Below, one piece after another: positions 23,603-30,714 of a stretch of DNA of 32,253 nucleotides. The notes below the pieces were generated by a model. That model did not search any database. It saw only the letters and a list, made by a program, of their open reading frames with translations, and had not been told where the DNA came from. The translations under genes and the position numbers were made by a program. Within the stretch, counting starts at the first letter, position 1; each line of letters begins with the position of its first letter. Origin of the DNA: Streptomyces sp. Isolate_45 (GTDB lineage: Bacteria > Actinomycetota > Actinomycetes > Streptomycetales > Streptomycetaceae); NCBI RefSeq assembly GCF_024721315.2, contig NZ_JANFAK020000099.1:1-32253 (forward strand), written 5' to 3'.

Positions 23603-24046
23603 GTGCGCACCATCGCCACCGAGATCGTCATCGACGCGCCGCCCGAAGAAGTCTGGGCGACCCTGACCGACCTGCCCCGCTACTGCACCTGGAACCCGTT
23701 CATCCGCCAGGCGGTGGGCGAAGCCGTGCCGGGCGCGCGACTGGACCTGACGATGTACCCGCGGTCCGGGAAGCCGACGGTCTTCCACCCGACCGTCCTC
23801 GTGGTCAACCCGTCCGTCGAGTTCCGTTGGAAGGGCCGGTTCCTCGTCCGCGGCCTGTTCGACGGAGAGCACTACTTCCGGCTGTCCGAGGGCCCGGGCC
23901 GCACCACGCGCCTGGAGCACGGCGAGCGGTTCGGCGGCCTGCTGGTCCCCTTCCTCGGCAAGCTGCTCGCGGGCACCGCCCGCAACTTCATCGCGATGAA
24001 CGAAGCCCTGCGCACCCGCGTCGAATCGGCCCGTACGAGGTCCTGA
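23603..24046 (+). CDS. SRPBCC (START-like) family protein
   Basis: The 147-residue protein has the Bet v1/SRPBCC pattern: IVIDAPPEEVWATLTDLPRY at the start, WNPFIR, then the strand VEFRWKGRFLV and the C-terminal helix LAGTARNFIAMNEALRTRV. It probably binds a hydrophobic ligand, as a polyketide cyclase/dehydrase-like or lipid-transfer protein; the ligand is unknown. The frame is open for about 100 codons upstream, but the GTG at 23603 places the domain at the N-terminus and follows AAGGAG. A strong terminator (24083-24122) lies downstream. Confidence 0.82.
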   Translation: MRTIATEIVIDAPPEEVWATLTDLPRYCTWNPFIRQAVGEAVPGARLDLTMYPRSGKPTVFHPTVLVVNPSVEFRWKGRFLVRGLFDGEHYFRLSEGPGRTTRLEHGERFGGLLVPFLGKLLAGTARNFIAMNEALRTRVESARTRS

Positions 24047-24082
24047 CGCCCACCGGGCCCGAGGACACGGGCCCCGAAGACC

Positions 24083-24122
24083 CCCGGCCCCCGCCTGCCC
24101 CGTCCGGCGTGCGGGGGCCGGG
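24083..24122 (+). terminator. Hairpin terminator after SRPBCC gene
   Basis: CCCGGCCCCCGC (24083-24094) and GCGGGGGCCGGG (24111-24122) form a perfect 12-bp stem with a 16-base loop. Confidence 0.7.
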
Positions 24123-24170
24123 ACCCCGCAGTAGCGTTGCCGATCACGACGCCTACCCGGAAGGCCGGGC

Positions 24171-24905
24171 ATGATCCGCAACGTCCTCGGTTCGCTGATG
24201 GGTCTGGTCGGCGCGGCGGCCGCCCTGTGGAGCCCGTACCGCGCCTGGTACGAAGGCCGACGCGGCCGCGACTACCGCGTCGAGGAGCTGTTCGCGGGCT
24301 CCGGCATCACCCCCGACGGGGCCGCGCTGCTGGGCTCGCTCATGCTGCCGTTCCTGTGCGCCGCCCTCCTCGCGCTGGCCGCGGCCGTGCTGCGTTCACG
24401 GCTGCTGATGGCGCTGGCCGGGATCGTGGTCCTCGGCTTCTCGGTGCTGTGGATGGTCCGCCAGGGCCAGGCGGCCGGCAGCCTGTCGGTCGGCGGCGAC
24501 GGCCAGGGACTCGGGAACGGCGTAGCCACCGCCTTCGCCGGCGGCGCGCTCATCCTGCTCGGCGCGTTCGTCATGCGCGGCCGACCCCGCCGCGACCGGC
24601 GCCCGCTGCCCCGCGACGCCGGTATGCCCGGCGCCGTCACGGGCTGGGAGGACCGGCCGGTGACCCCCCGGACCGAACCCTGGCACCCGGACGACCACCC
24701 CCGGGACACGGGCCCGCAGGACCCCCGCGACCCCCGACGCGATGCGCGGCCGCAGTACCCGGACCCGCAGGCCCCCGGCCCGCACGACCCGGGCCCGCAA
24801 TACCCGGGCGCTCACGACCCGGGCCAGCAGTACCCGAACCCGCAGGATCCCGGCCCTCAAGGGCCCGGCCCGCAGGCTCCCGGCCCGCACGACCCCCGCG
24901 CGTAG
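24171..24905 (+). CDS. Four-helix membrane protein with Pro-rich repeat tail
   Basis: The 244-residue protein has predicted membrane helices at about 4-20, 51-73, 77-96 and 114-136. A cytoplasmic-looking tail of about 100 residues follows, made of DPGPQYPG-type repeats (about 185-244) rich in Pro, Asp, Gln and Gly. No family function is recognised; membrane proteins of this size are common and uncharacterised in streptomycetes. The ATG has GGAAGG eight bases upstream, and TAGCGT at 24132-24137 is a likely -10 box. It is convergent with the cyclophilin gene across a symmetric terminator. Confidence 0.75.
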   Translation: MIRNVLGSLMGLVGAAAALWSPYRAWYEGRRGRDYRVEELFAGSGITPDGAALLGSLMLPFLCAALLALAAAVLRSRLLMALAGIVVLGFSVLWMVRQGQAAGSLSVGGDGQGLGNGVATAFAGGALILLGAFVMRGRPRRDRRPLPRDAGMPGAVTGWEDRPVTPRTEPWHPDDHPRDTGPQDPRDPRRDARPQYPDPQAPGPHDPGPQYPGAHDPGQQYPNPQDPGPQGPGPQAPGPHDPRA

Positions 24906-24934
24906 TCCCCCCGACCGACCCCGGAAACGGCGGC

Positions 24935-24966
24935 GGCCCCGAACCCCCTCGCGAGGGGGCGGGGCC
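24935..24966. terminator. Bidirectional terminator between membrane protein and cyclophilin
   Basis: GGCCCCG (24935-24941) pairs with CGGGGCC (24960-24966), enclosing a perfect 16-base palindrome CCCCCTCGCGAGGGGG (24944-24959). It lies in the gap between two convergent genes and reads the same both ways. Confidence 0.75.
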
Positions 24967-24983
24967 GACCGGCACGGTGTGGA

Positions 24984-25481
24984 TCAGGCGGCGTCGACGA
25001 CGCCGGAGGCCGCGATCTCGACCTTGGCCTTGGGGGCGCCGGACTGGGAGCCCAGGGCCTCGATCTGGTCGACGAGCTCCTTGCCCTCGACGACCTCGCC
25101 GAAGACGACGTGCTTGCCGTCGAGCCAGGAGGTGACGACGGTGGTGACGAAGAACTGCGAGCCGTTGGTGTTGCGGCCGGCGTTCGCCATCGACAGCAGG
25201 TACGGGCGGTCGTGCTTCAGGTCGAAGTTCTCGTCGGCGAACTTCTCGCCGAAGATGCTCTTGCCGCCGGTGCCGTTGTGGTTGGTGAAGTCACCGCCCT
25301 GCAGCATGAACTGCGGGATGATGCGGTGGAAGCCGGAGCCCGCGTAGCCGTAGCCGTTCTGGCCGGTGGCCAGCTCGCGGAAGTTCCGCGCGGTCTCCGG
25401 AACGACCTTGTCGAACAGCTCGAAGACGATGCGGCCCGCGGGCTTGTCGTTGATGTTGATGTCGAAGTAAACGTTGCTCAT
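24984..25481 (-). CDS. Cyclophilin-type peptidyl-prolyl cis-trans isomerase
   Basis: The 165-residue protein is a complete single-domain cyclophilin. The catalytic Arg is in GFHRIIPQFMLQGGDF, the active-site core is SMANAGRNTNGSQFFVT, and the conserved Trp is in SWLDGKHVVFGEV. No signal peptide is present, so it is cytoplasmic and assists protein folding. The ATG at 25481 follows AGGA by about eight bases. It lies 69 bases downstream of afsK on the same strand. Confidence 0.95.
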   Translation of the reverse strand: MSNVYFDININDKPAGRIVFELFDKVVPETARNFRELATGQNGYGYAGSGFHRIIPQFMLQGGDFTNHNGTGGKSIFGEKFADENFDLKHDRPYLLSMANAGRNTNGSQFFVTTVVTSWLDGKHVVFGEVVEGKELVDQIEALGSQSGAPKAKVEIAASGVVDAA

Positions 25482-25550
25482 GGGGTCTATCCTGTCACTC
25501 CCGGTGCCGTGAGGCAGCTGGAGGGGCCGGAGCCCCGCCTTCCGTGCAGG

Positions 25551-27974
25551 TCATCCGCCCGTACGGGTGCCCGTGCCCTTGGCCGCGTCCAGGGCGTAGA
25601 CGCACCGGTCCTTGCTGCACGCGTACACCACGCCGGCCTCCGCGACCGGGGCGCCCGTGATCTCCCCGCCCGTGGCGAGCTTCCAGCGGAGCTGGCCGCC
25701 CGCCGCGTCCAGGGTGTACAGGCAGTGGTCGGCCGACCCGAAGTGGACCCGGCCGTCCGCGACCGCCGGAGCACCGGTGATCTCGCCGCCCGCCGCGAAG
25801 CGCCACTTCGGGGTGCCGGTGACCGCGTCGAGCGTGTACAGCGCGCTGCCCGCGCCCAGGTGCACGTTGCCGTTGGCCACGATGACCGCGTCCCCCGAGG
25901 GGCGCGGCTCGGTGGCGATGCGCCAGCGGTCCTTGCCGGTGGCCGCGTCCAGGGCGTAGACGGTGCCCAGGTAGTCGGCGAGGTAGACGCCGCCCCCGGT
26001 GACCGCGGCGCCCGGAGCGAACGCCGGGGGTGCCAGGAAGACGGCCGGGGCCTCGAAGTGCCAGCGGACCCGACCCGAGGCCCGGTCCACGGACAGGACG
26101 CGGGTGCCCGCGGCGACGTACACGTTGCCGTCGGGGGCCGGGGTGACGCGGACCGGAACGTTGCCGCAGGACGCCGCGTCGCCGACCGGGTACGACCAGG
26201 CCTCTTGGCCGGAGCGGGCGTCCAGCGCCCGCAGCCGGGCGTCCTGCCACACGTAGACGGTGCCCTCGTGCAGGACGGGGGCGGCCTCCGGGGTCTCGAA
26301 GTCGCTCTGCGCGCCGGTCAGTTCCCACAGCTTCTGGCCGTTCGACGCCTCCCACCCCTGGACGCCGCCGCCGCGCGTGGCGGTGATCACGGTGCCCCGG
26401 TCGGCGCGCAGCGCGTACACCCAGGCCTCGGTGGACAGCCGCCACCGCTCGGCGCCGTCGGAGGCGTCGAGCGCGTAAAGGGAGGGCCCGTCGGAGGCGT
26501 GGATGCGCCCGTCGGAGACCGCCATGGACCAGGCGACGTCCCGCGTCTTGAACTGACGGCGGCCGCTGCCGACGTCCAGGGCGTGCACCTCGAAGGACGT
26601 GACGTACAGCAGGTCACCGGCGACGGTGGGGGTGCCCCAGACCTCGTTGGACATGCGGAAGCGCCACGGCCGCCAACGGCCGCTGTCCGGGGACGGGCCG
26701 GGAGCCGGGACGGTCCCGACGGAGGACGCGCCGGACCCGGACGGCCCCGGGATGACCCCGGAGGGGGCCGGGGAGCCGTGCGGCGGGCGGACCCAGTCGG
26801 TCGCCGAGTGCGCGCCCGCGTACCCGACCGGGGCCGCCGCGGTCGCCCGCGGGCCGGGCCCGATCGGCACCGGGGAGGCGCCGAGGTGGACGGGGTCACC
26901 GGGCGCCGCCGGCACCGGCGGCCGGTCCGGGCGCGGCGGGGCGGCCTGTCCGGTCCGCGGGTCCACCCACGGATCGGCGGCGCCGCGCGGGCGGCGGTGC
27001 GTGACGGCCCCGGAGGCCGGTCCGGCGGCCGGTCCGCGGACCGGTCCGCGCGCCGGAACCACGGGCGCCGGAGGCGTACGGTGCCCCGCGCGCCGGGCCT
27101 CGATCATGGCGACGGCCCGCTCGGGCAGCCACGCCGAGGCGGTGCCGCTCTCGTCGCCGCCCTCGAAGAGGTGCGGGGCGAGCTGCGCCTGGAGGTCGGC
27201 GGGGGTGGGACGCCGGGTGGCGTCCATCTGCATGCAGGACTCGATCAGCGGGCGCAGCTCCTCGGGCAGCCCCTCCAGGTTGGGGCCCTCGCGCAGCAGC
27301 ATGAACACCGTCTCGACCGGGTTCGCGCCGTGGTACGGCGGGTGTCCGGTCGCGGCGAAGACGAGGGTCGAGCCGAGCGAGAAGACGTCACTGGCGCCCT
27401 TGACGCTGCGCGAGTCCTTCGCCTGCTCAGGCGACATGTAGGCGGGCGTGCCGACGGCGACGTTCGTCATCGTCAGACGGGTGTTGGAGACCCCGCTCGC
27501 GATACCGAAGTCGATCACCCGCGGACCGTCCTCGACGACGAGGACGTTGGACGGCTTCAAGTCACGGTGGACCAGGCCCGCACCGTGGATCGACTGGAGC
27601 GCCTCGGCGATGCCCGCCGCGAGCCAGCGCACGCCCTGCGCGGGCATCGGCCCGCACTCGTTGACGATCTCCTCCAGCGAGGGCGCCGGCACGTACGCGG
27701 TCGCCAACCACGGCACCGCCGCACGCGGATCGGCGTCGACGACGGCCGCCGTGTAGAAACCGGACACCGCGCGCGCGGCCTCGACCTCGCGCGTGAAGCG
27801 CACCCGGAACAACTGGTCCTCGGCCAGCTCGGTGCGCACCGTCTTGATCGCGACGCGCCGCCCGGACGCCGACCGCGCGAGATAGACCAGCCCCATGCCG
27901 CCGGCGCCGAGCCGTCCCAGCACCTCGAAGGGGCCGATCCGTCTCGGGTCGTGCTGCGTCAGCTGCTCCACCAC
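25551..27974 (-). CDS. afsK: Serine/threonine protein kinase AfsK with PQQ beta-propeller
   Basis: The 807-residue protein has an N-terminal Hanks-type kinase (about 14-280): G-loop GRLGAGGMG, catalytic Lys44, HRDLKPSN (Asp138) and DFG. The activation loop has Thr168, which matches the published autophosphorylation site of S. coelicolor AfsK when the GTG at 27974 is residue 1. A Pro/Ala/Gly linker (about 290-430) follows, then a PQQ/WD-like propeller with repeated YALDAxxG and GVVYACS-type blades. AfsK phosphorylates AfsR and also affects hyphal polarity. The start has GGAGG close upstream; a second GTG directly follows and cannot be excluded. Confidence 0.95.
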   Translation of the reverse strand: MVEQLTQHDPRRIGPFEVLGRLGAGGMGLVYLARSASGRRVAIKTVRTELAEDQLFRVRFTREVEAARAVSGFYTAAVVDADPRAAVPWLATAYVPAPSLEEIVNECGPMPAQGVRWLAAGIAEALQSIHGAGLVHRDLKPSNVLVVEDGPRVIDFGIASGVSNTRLTMTNVAVGTPAYMSPEQAKDSRSVKGASDVFSLGSTLVFAATGHPPYHGANPVETVFMLLREGPNLEGLPEELRPLIESCMQMDATRRPTPADLQAQLAPHLFEGGDESGTASAWLPERAVAMIEARRAGHRTPPAPVVPARGPVRGPAAGPASGAVTHRRPRGAADPWVDPRTGQAAPPRPDRPPVPAAPGDPVHLGASPVPIGPGPRATAAAPVGYAGAHSATDWVRPPHGSPAPSGVIPGPSGSGASSVGTVPAPGPSPDSGRWRPWRFRMSNEVWGTPTVAGDLLYVTSFEVHALDVGSGRRQFKTRDVAWSMAVSDGRIHASDGPSLYALDASDGAERWRLSTEAWVYALRADRGTVITATRGGGVQGWEASNGQKLWELTGAQSDFETPEAAPVLHEGTVYVWQDARLRALDARSGQEAWSYPVGDAASCGNVPVRVTPAPDGNVYVAAGTRVLSVDRASGRVRWHFEAPAVFLAPPAFAPGAAVTGGGVYLADYLGTVYALDAATGKDRWRIATEPRPSGDAVIVANGNVHLGAGSALYTLDAVTGTPKWRFAAGGEITGAPAVADGRVHFGSADHCLYTLDAAGGQLRWKLATGGEITGAPVAEAGVVYACSKDRCVYALDAAKGTGTRTGG

Positions 27975-28028
27975 TCGCCTCCACACCTCCCCGTACGGGT
28001 CCCCGCCGGACCCGTTCTTCCCTACCCG

Positions 28029-28070
28029 CGCGCACCGGTGCGCATCAACACGCATCGGCACGCGCACCGG
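28029..28070 (-). promoter_or_regulatory. Palindrome and direct repeats upstream of afsK
   Basis: GCGCACCGGTGCGC (28030-28043) is a perfect 14-bp palindrome, and CGCGCACCGG is repeated at 28029-28038 and 28061-28070. They lie 56-96 bases upstream of the afsK start, in its likely promoter or leader. The binding protein is unknown. Confidence 0.35.
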
Positions 28071-28204
28071 CACGGCGGTCTGCCCGTACGGCGTCCCTCG
28101 CGGGACCGCGCCCCGCCCGCGGGCACCGGCCCGCCGGGGCGGCGTCCCACTCCGTGCAGCGTCTCACCCCTGGCTGTGCCCGGAGTCGCGCAACCTCGAT
28201 TCTG

Positions 28205-29032
28205 TCAGGCCCGCGCCTGGTCCGGCCCCGGCTCCGGGTGGGCTTTCACACGTGGCTCCGAAAGGAGGGCGAAGACGGCCCCCTGATTGTCGGCGACGAC
28301 GGCGATCCGGCCGTACGGCGTGTCGAAGGGATCGGCGGTGACCCGACCGCCGAGGCGCTGCACGGTCGCGACGCTCTGGTCGCAGTCCGGGACGGCGAAG
28401 TAGACGAGGAAGTGCGCGGGCATGATCTCCGGAAAGGCGTCGGTGATCGGGCTGCGCCCCAGGACGGCCGTGTCGGTGCCGGGGACGCTCCCGGGCGGCG
28501 ACCAGACGCGGTACTCGTCGCCGGTCTCGGGGTCGTCCTGGTCCTGCGCGACGTAGCCGAAGACGCGGGTGTAGAAGTCGTCCACGGCGTCGCGGGCCCG
28601 GGTGTAGACCTCCGACCAGCAGTACGTGTAGGGCTCCTGCTGGGCGTCGAAGCCGTGGTGGGTACCGGGCTGCCAGAGGCCGAAGACGGCGCCGCCGGGG
28701 TCGGCGGCCATCGCCGCGGTCCCGTACGGGCCGACGGGCTGCGGGTCCATGACCATCTGACCGCCGGCGGCGCGGATGCGGGCGGCGCAGGCGTAGGCGT
28801 CGGAGGTGTACAGGTACACGCCCCACACGGTGGGCATGCGGCCGTCGGGCTTGGGGGCGAGGGCGGCGACGTTGCGGCCGCGGCTGTAGGCCTGCGTGTA
28901 GTGGCCGTAGGCGGCCCCCGCGCTGTCCCCGAAGGCCCACCCGAAGAGCTCGCCGTAGAAGCGCTTGCCCGCTTCCACGTCGGGGAGCGAGGCGTCGACC
29001 CAGCAGGGCGAGCCTTCCGCGAATGCGGCCAT
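28205..29032 (-). CDS. Two-domain VOC (glyoxalase/dioxygenase-fold) protein
   Basis: The 275-residue protein contains two VOC modules, about 8-125 (PCWVDASLPDVEAGKRFYGELFGW to DPGGAVFGLWQP) and about 140-260 (WSEVYTRARDAVDDFYTRVFGY to VVADNQGAVFALL). In streptomycetes such proteins include glyoxalase-like and antibiotic-sequestering or resistance proteins; the function here is open. The ATG at 29032 has GGAAGGA about eight bases upstream. The frame is open further upstream, but that part has no domain. It lies upstream of afsK on the same strand, separated by about 230 bases. Confidence 0.85.
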   Translation of the reverse strand: MAAFAEGSPCWVDASLPDVEAGKRFYGELFGWAFGDSAGAAYGHYTQAYSRGRNVAALAPKPDGRMPTVWGVYLYTSDAYACAARIRAAGGQMVMDPQPVGPYGTAAMAADPGGAVFGLWQPGTHHGFDAQQEPYTYCWSEVYTRARDAVDDFYTRVFGYVAQDQDDPETGDEYRVWSPPGSVPGTDTAVLGRSPITDAFPEIMPAHFLVYFAVPDCDQSVATVQRLGGRVTADPFDTPYGRIAVVADNQGAVFALLSEPRVKAHPEPGPDQARA

Positions 29033-29160
29033 GAGCCGGGTCCTTCCGTTGTGCGGGGTCACACGGGTTCCTGCGGCGGTTTGCATTGATTTGATACGGT
29101 TTCCGGCCTCCGTGGAGATCGAGCCGATCCGCACCTCTCCGCAATGATCCGCCCGAAAAG

Positions 29161-29169
29161 TTGTCCACA
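29161..29169 (+). promoter_or_regulatory. Single DnaA-box match
   Basis: TTGTCCACA is the preferred streptomycete DnaA 9-mer. It lies between the arms CCCGAA (29152-29157) and TTCGGG (29187-29192). Only one copy was seen, so it is not an origin; it might be a DnaA-titration or regulatory site, or chance. Confidence 0.3.
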
Positions 29170-29229
29170 GCCTGTTCATAAGACTATTCGGGGGATATCC
29201 CACGGTACGGGCGGGGTCGTCCCGGCTCG

Positions 29230-29267
29230 GGAGCCGGGCCGCCTCCGCGCGGAGCAGGCCCGGCTCC
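29230..29267. other. Nested hairpin in VOC/TetR divergent region
   Basis: GGAGCCGGGCC (29230-29240) pairs with GGCCCGGCTCC (29257-29267), and the loop holds a further palindrome CTCCGCGCGGAG (29243-29254). It lies between two divergent genes, so it is not in a usual terminator position. Confidence 0.5.
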
Positions 29268-29372
29268 GGCCGGAATCCGCCTCCGAGGACCTCTCGCGAC
29301 AGCTCCCGCGCAGGCCGGGGGCCCCGTCACCCCATTTGCAGGCGGCCGAATAGCGCGCCGATCCCCCCTCGG

Positions 29373-29378
29373 TAAGCT
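29373..29378 (+). promoter_or_regulatory. -10 box of leaderless TetR mRNA
   Basis: TAAGCT, six bases, then the ATG at 29385. No ribosome site is present. The operator at 29377-29391 overlaps this box and the start codon. Confidence 0.5.
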
Positions 29379-29391
29379 GACGGCATGACAG
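29377..29391 (+). promoter_or_regulatory. TetR-type operator, site 4 (autoregulation)
   Basis: The plus strand reads CTGACGGCATGACAG, one mismatch from CTGACGGNNNGTCAG, and spans the end of the -10 box, the predicted transcription start and the start codon of the TetR gene. The right half-site is weaker than in sites 1-3. Confidence 0.55.
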
Positions 29392-30032
29392 GACAAGTAC
29401 GCACCGTCGACGGGCGTGTCGCCGGCCGGCGCGGCCAGGCGACGCGGCAGAAGCTGCTCGACTGCCTCAGCGAGATGCTCAGCTCCTCGCCGTACCGCGA
29501 CGTCAAGGTGATCGACGTCGCGCGCAAGGCCGGCACCTCCCCCGCGACCTTCTACCAGTACTTCCCGGACGTCGAAGGCGCCGTCCTGGAGATCGCCGAG
29601 GAAATGGCGACGGAGGGCGCCCAGTTGACGGCGCTCGTCGAGGGCCGCAACTGGGTCGGCAAGGCCGGTTGGGCGGCCGCCGAGGAACTCGTCGAAGGGT
29701 TCCTGGAGTTCTGGCGGCGCAACGACGCGATCCTTCGGGTCGTCGACCTCGGCGCGGCCGAGGGCGACAAGCGGTTCTACAAGATCCGCATGAAGATCCT
29801 GAACTCCGTCACCAACTCCCTCACGGAGTCGATGAAGGAGCTCCAGGCCAAGGGCAAGGTCGACAAGGACCTCAGCCCGGCGGCGATGGCCGGCTCGCTG
29901 GTCGCGATGCTCGCCGCGGTCGCCTCGCACCAGAAGGGCTTCCAGACCTGGGGCGTCAAGCAGGCCGAGCTCAAGCCGAACCTGGCCCTGCTCGTCCACC
30001 TCGGCATCACCGGCAAGAAGCCCACCAAGTAG
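29385..30032 (+). CDS. TetR-family transcriptional regulator
   Basis: The 215-residue protein has an N-terminal TetR helix-turn-helix (about 17-62: TRQKLLDCLSEML, VIDVARKAGTSPATFYQYFPD) and an all-helical C-terminal ligand and dimer domain. Members are mostly repressors relieved by small molecules; in fatty-acid and steroid catabolism the ligand is often an acyl-CoA. A copy of the 15-bp inverted repeat found before three catabolic operons overlaps its start codon, so it is the prime candidate for their regulator and for autoregulation (inference). It is convergent with the reductase and acyl-CoA dehydrogenase operon. Confidence 0.92.
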   Translation: MTGQVRTVDGRVAGRRGQATRQKLLDCLSEMLSSSPYRDVKVIDVARKAGTSPATFYQYFPDVEGAVLEIAEEMATEGAQLTALVEGRNWVGKAGWAAAEELVEGFLEFWRRNDAILRVVDLGAAEGDKRFYKIRMKILNSVTNSLTESMKELQAKGKVDKDLSPAAMAGSLVAMLAAVASHQKGFQTWGVKQAELKPNLALLVHLGITGKKPTK

Positions 30033-30228
30033 CGGCGGACCTCCCGGGGGCCACCCGGGGGCCCGCCCTGCCCGATGTGTCGTCCCGACCCGCTCCTCGC
30101 GGGCTACCGCTGCCGGTCCACCGCTCTCGACCTTCCCCTCCCCGGCCCCACCCCTCACACTCGATCCGCCGTCCCCAACCCCGCTTCACCAGGGCCGCCT
30201 TCCCGGGCCCGCCCGCACGGCGCTCAGG

Positions 30229-30714
30229 TCAGCGCCGCTCCAGACGGAACAGCCTGATCTCGCGGTCGATGCGCGCCTGGTACGTCGCGTACGGCGGCCA
30301 GAACCTCAGGACCGCCTGCCACGCCGCCGCACGCTCCGCCCCCTCCAGCAGCCGGGCCCGTACGGCGACGTCCCGCCCCTGCCAGTTCACGTCCGCGTCC
30401 GGATGCTTGAGCAGGTTCCCGGTCCATGCCGGGTGGCCGGGGCGGCCGAAGTTGGAACCGATCAACAACCAGCTGGTCCCACCGTCCTCCGGCATGCACG
30501 CGAGCGGCGTGGTGCGCGGTTCGCCGCTCTTCGCGCCCTTCGCGGTGAGGATCACCCCCGGCAGCATCCGCGCGCTGAGCAGCACCTTGCCGCGGGTCAG
30601 CCGGTGCACCGCCTTGTCCATCGCGGGTATGAAGTGCGGTGCGATCCTGGCGAACAACATGGTCGAGGAGACCTTCTGCATCAGCTTCACGCCGATGCCC
30701 TGGGCCACTGCCAT
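30229..30714 (-). CDS. Deazaflavin (F420)-dependent reductase-like protein (Ddn/DUF385 family)
   Basis: The 161-residue protein fits the split beta-barrel 'nitroreductase/F420H2-dependent quinone reductase' family: VILTAKGAKSGEPRTTPLACMP, then LIGSNFGRPGHPAWTGNLLKHPDADV. These are the usual cofactor-binding segments. It probably reduces a quinone or enone using F420H2. Its ATG overlaps the acyl-CoA dehydrogenase stop (TGATG), so it is translationally coupled and shares that promoter and operator. In actinomycetes such genes often sit in steroid or lipid catabolic clusters. Confidence 0.88.
   Translation of the reverse strand: MAVAQGIGVKLMQKVSSTMLFARIAPHFIPAMDKAVHRLTRGKVLLSARMLPGVILTAKGAKSGEPRTTPLACMPEDGGTSWLLIGSNFGRPGHPAWTGNLLKHPDADVNWQGRDVAVRARLLEGAERAAAWQAVLRFWPPYATYQARIDREIRLFRLERR

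Larger units (their letters stand above)
29033..29384. other. 352-base divergent intergenic region
   Basis: It contains an AT-rich patch (about 29083-29105), a DnaA-box match (29161-29169), a GGGATATCCC palindrome (29192-29201), a nested hairpin (29230-29267) and the TetR-gene promoter with its operator. No convincing small gene was seen. It is unusually rich in possible regulatory elements for this window. Confidence 0.5.

Noticed and set aside
25110..28286. A 1058-codon plus-strand open frame opposite cyclophilin and afsK
   Set aside because: It is the mirror of the conserved minus-strand genes, with Arg/Gly/Val-rich composition and no domain.
29161..29267. Replication origin
   Set aside because: There is only one DnaA box and no dnaA/dnaN/gyr genes.
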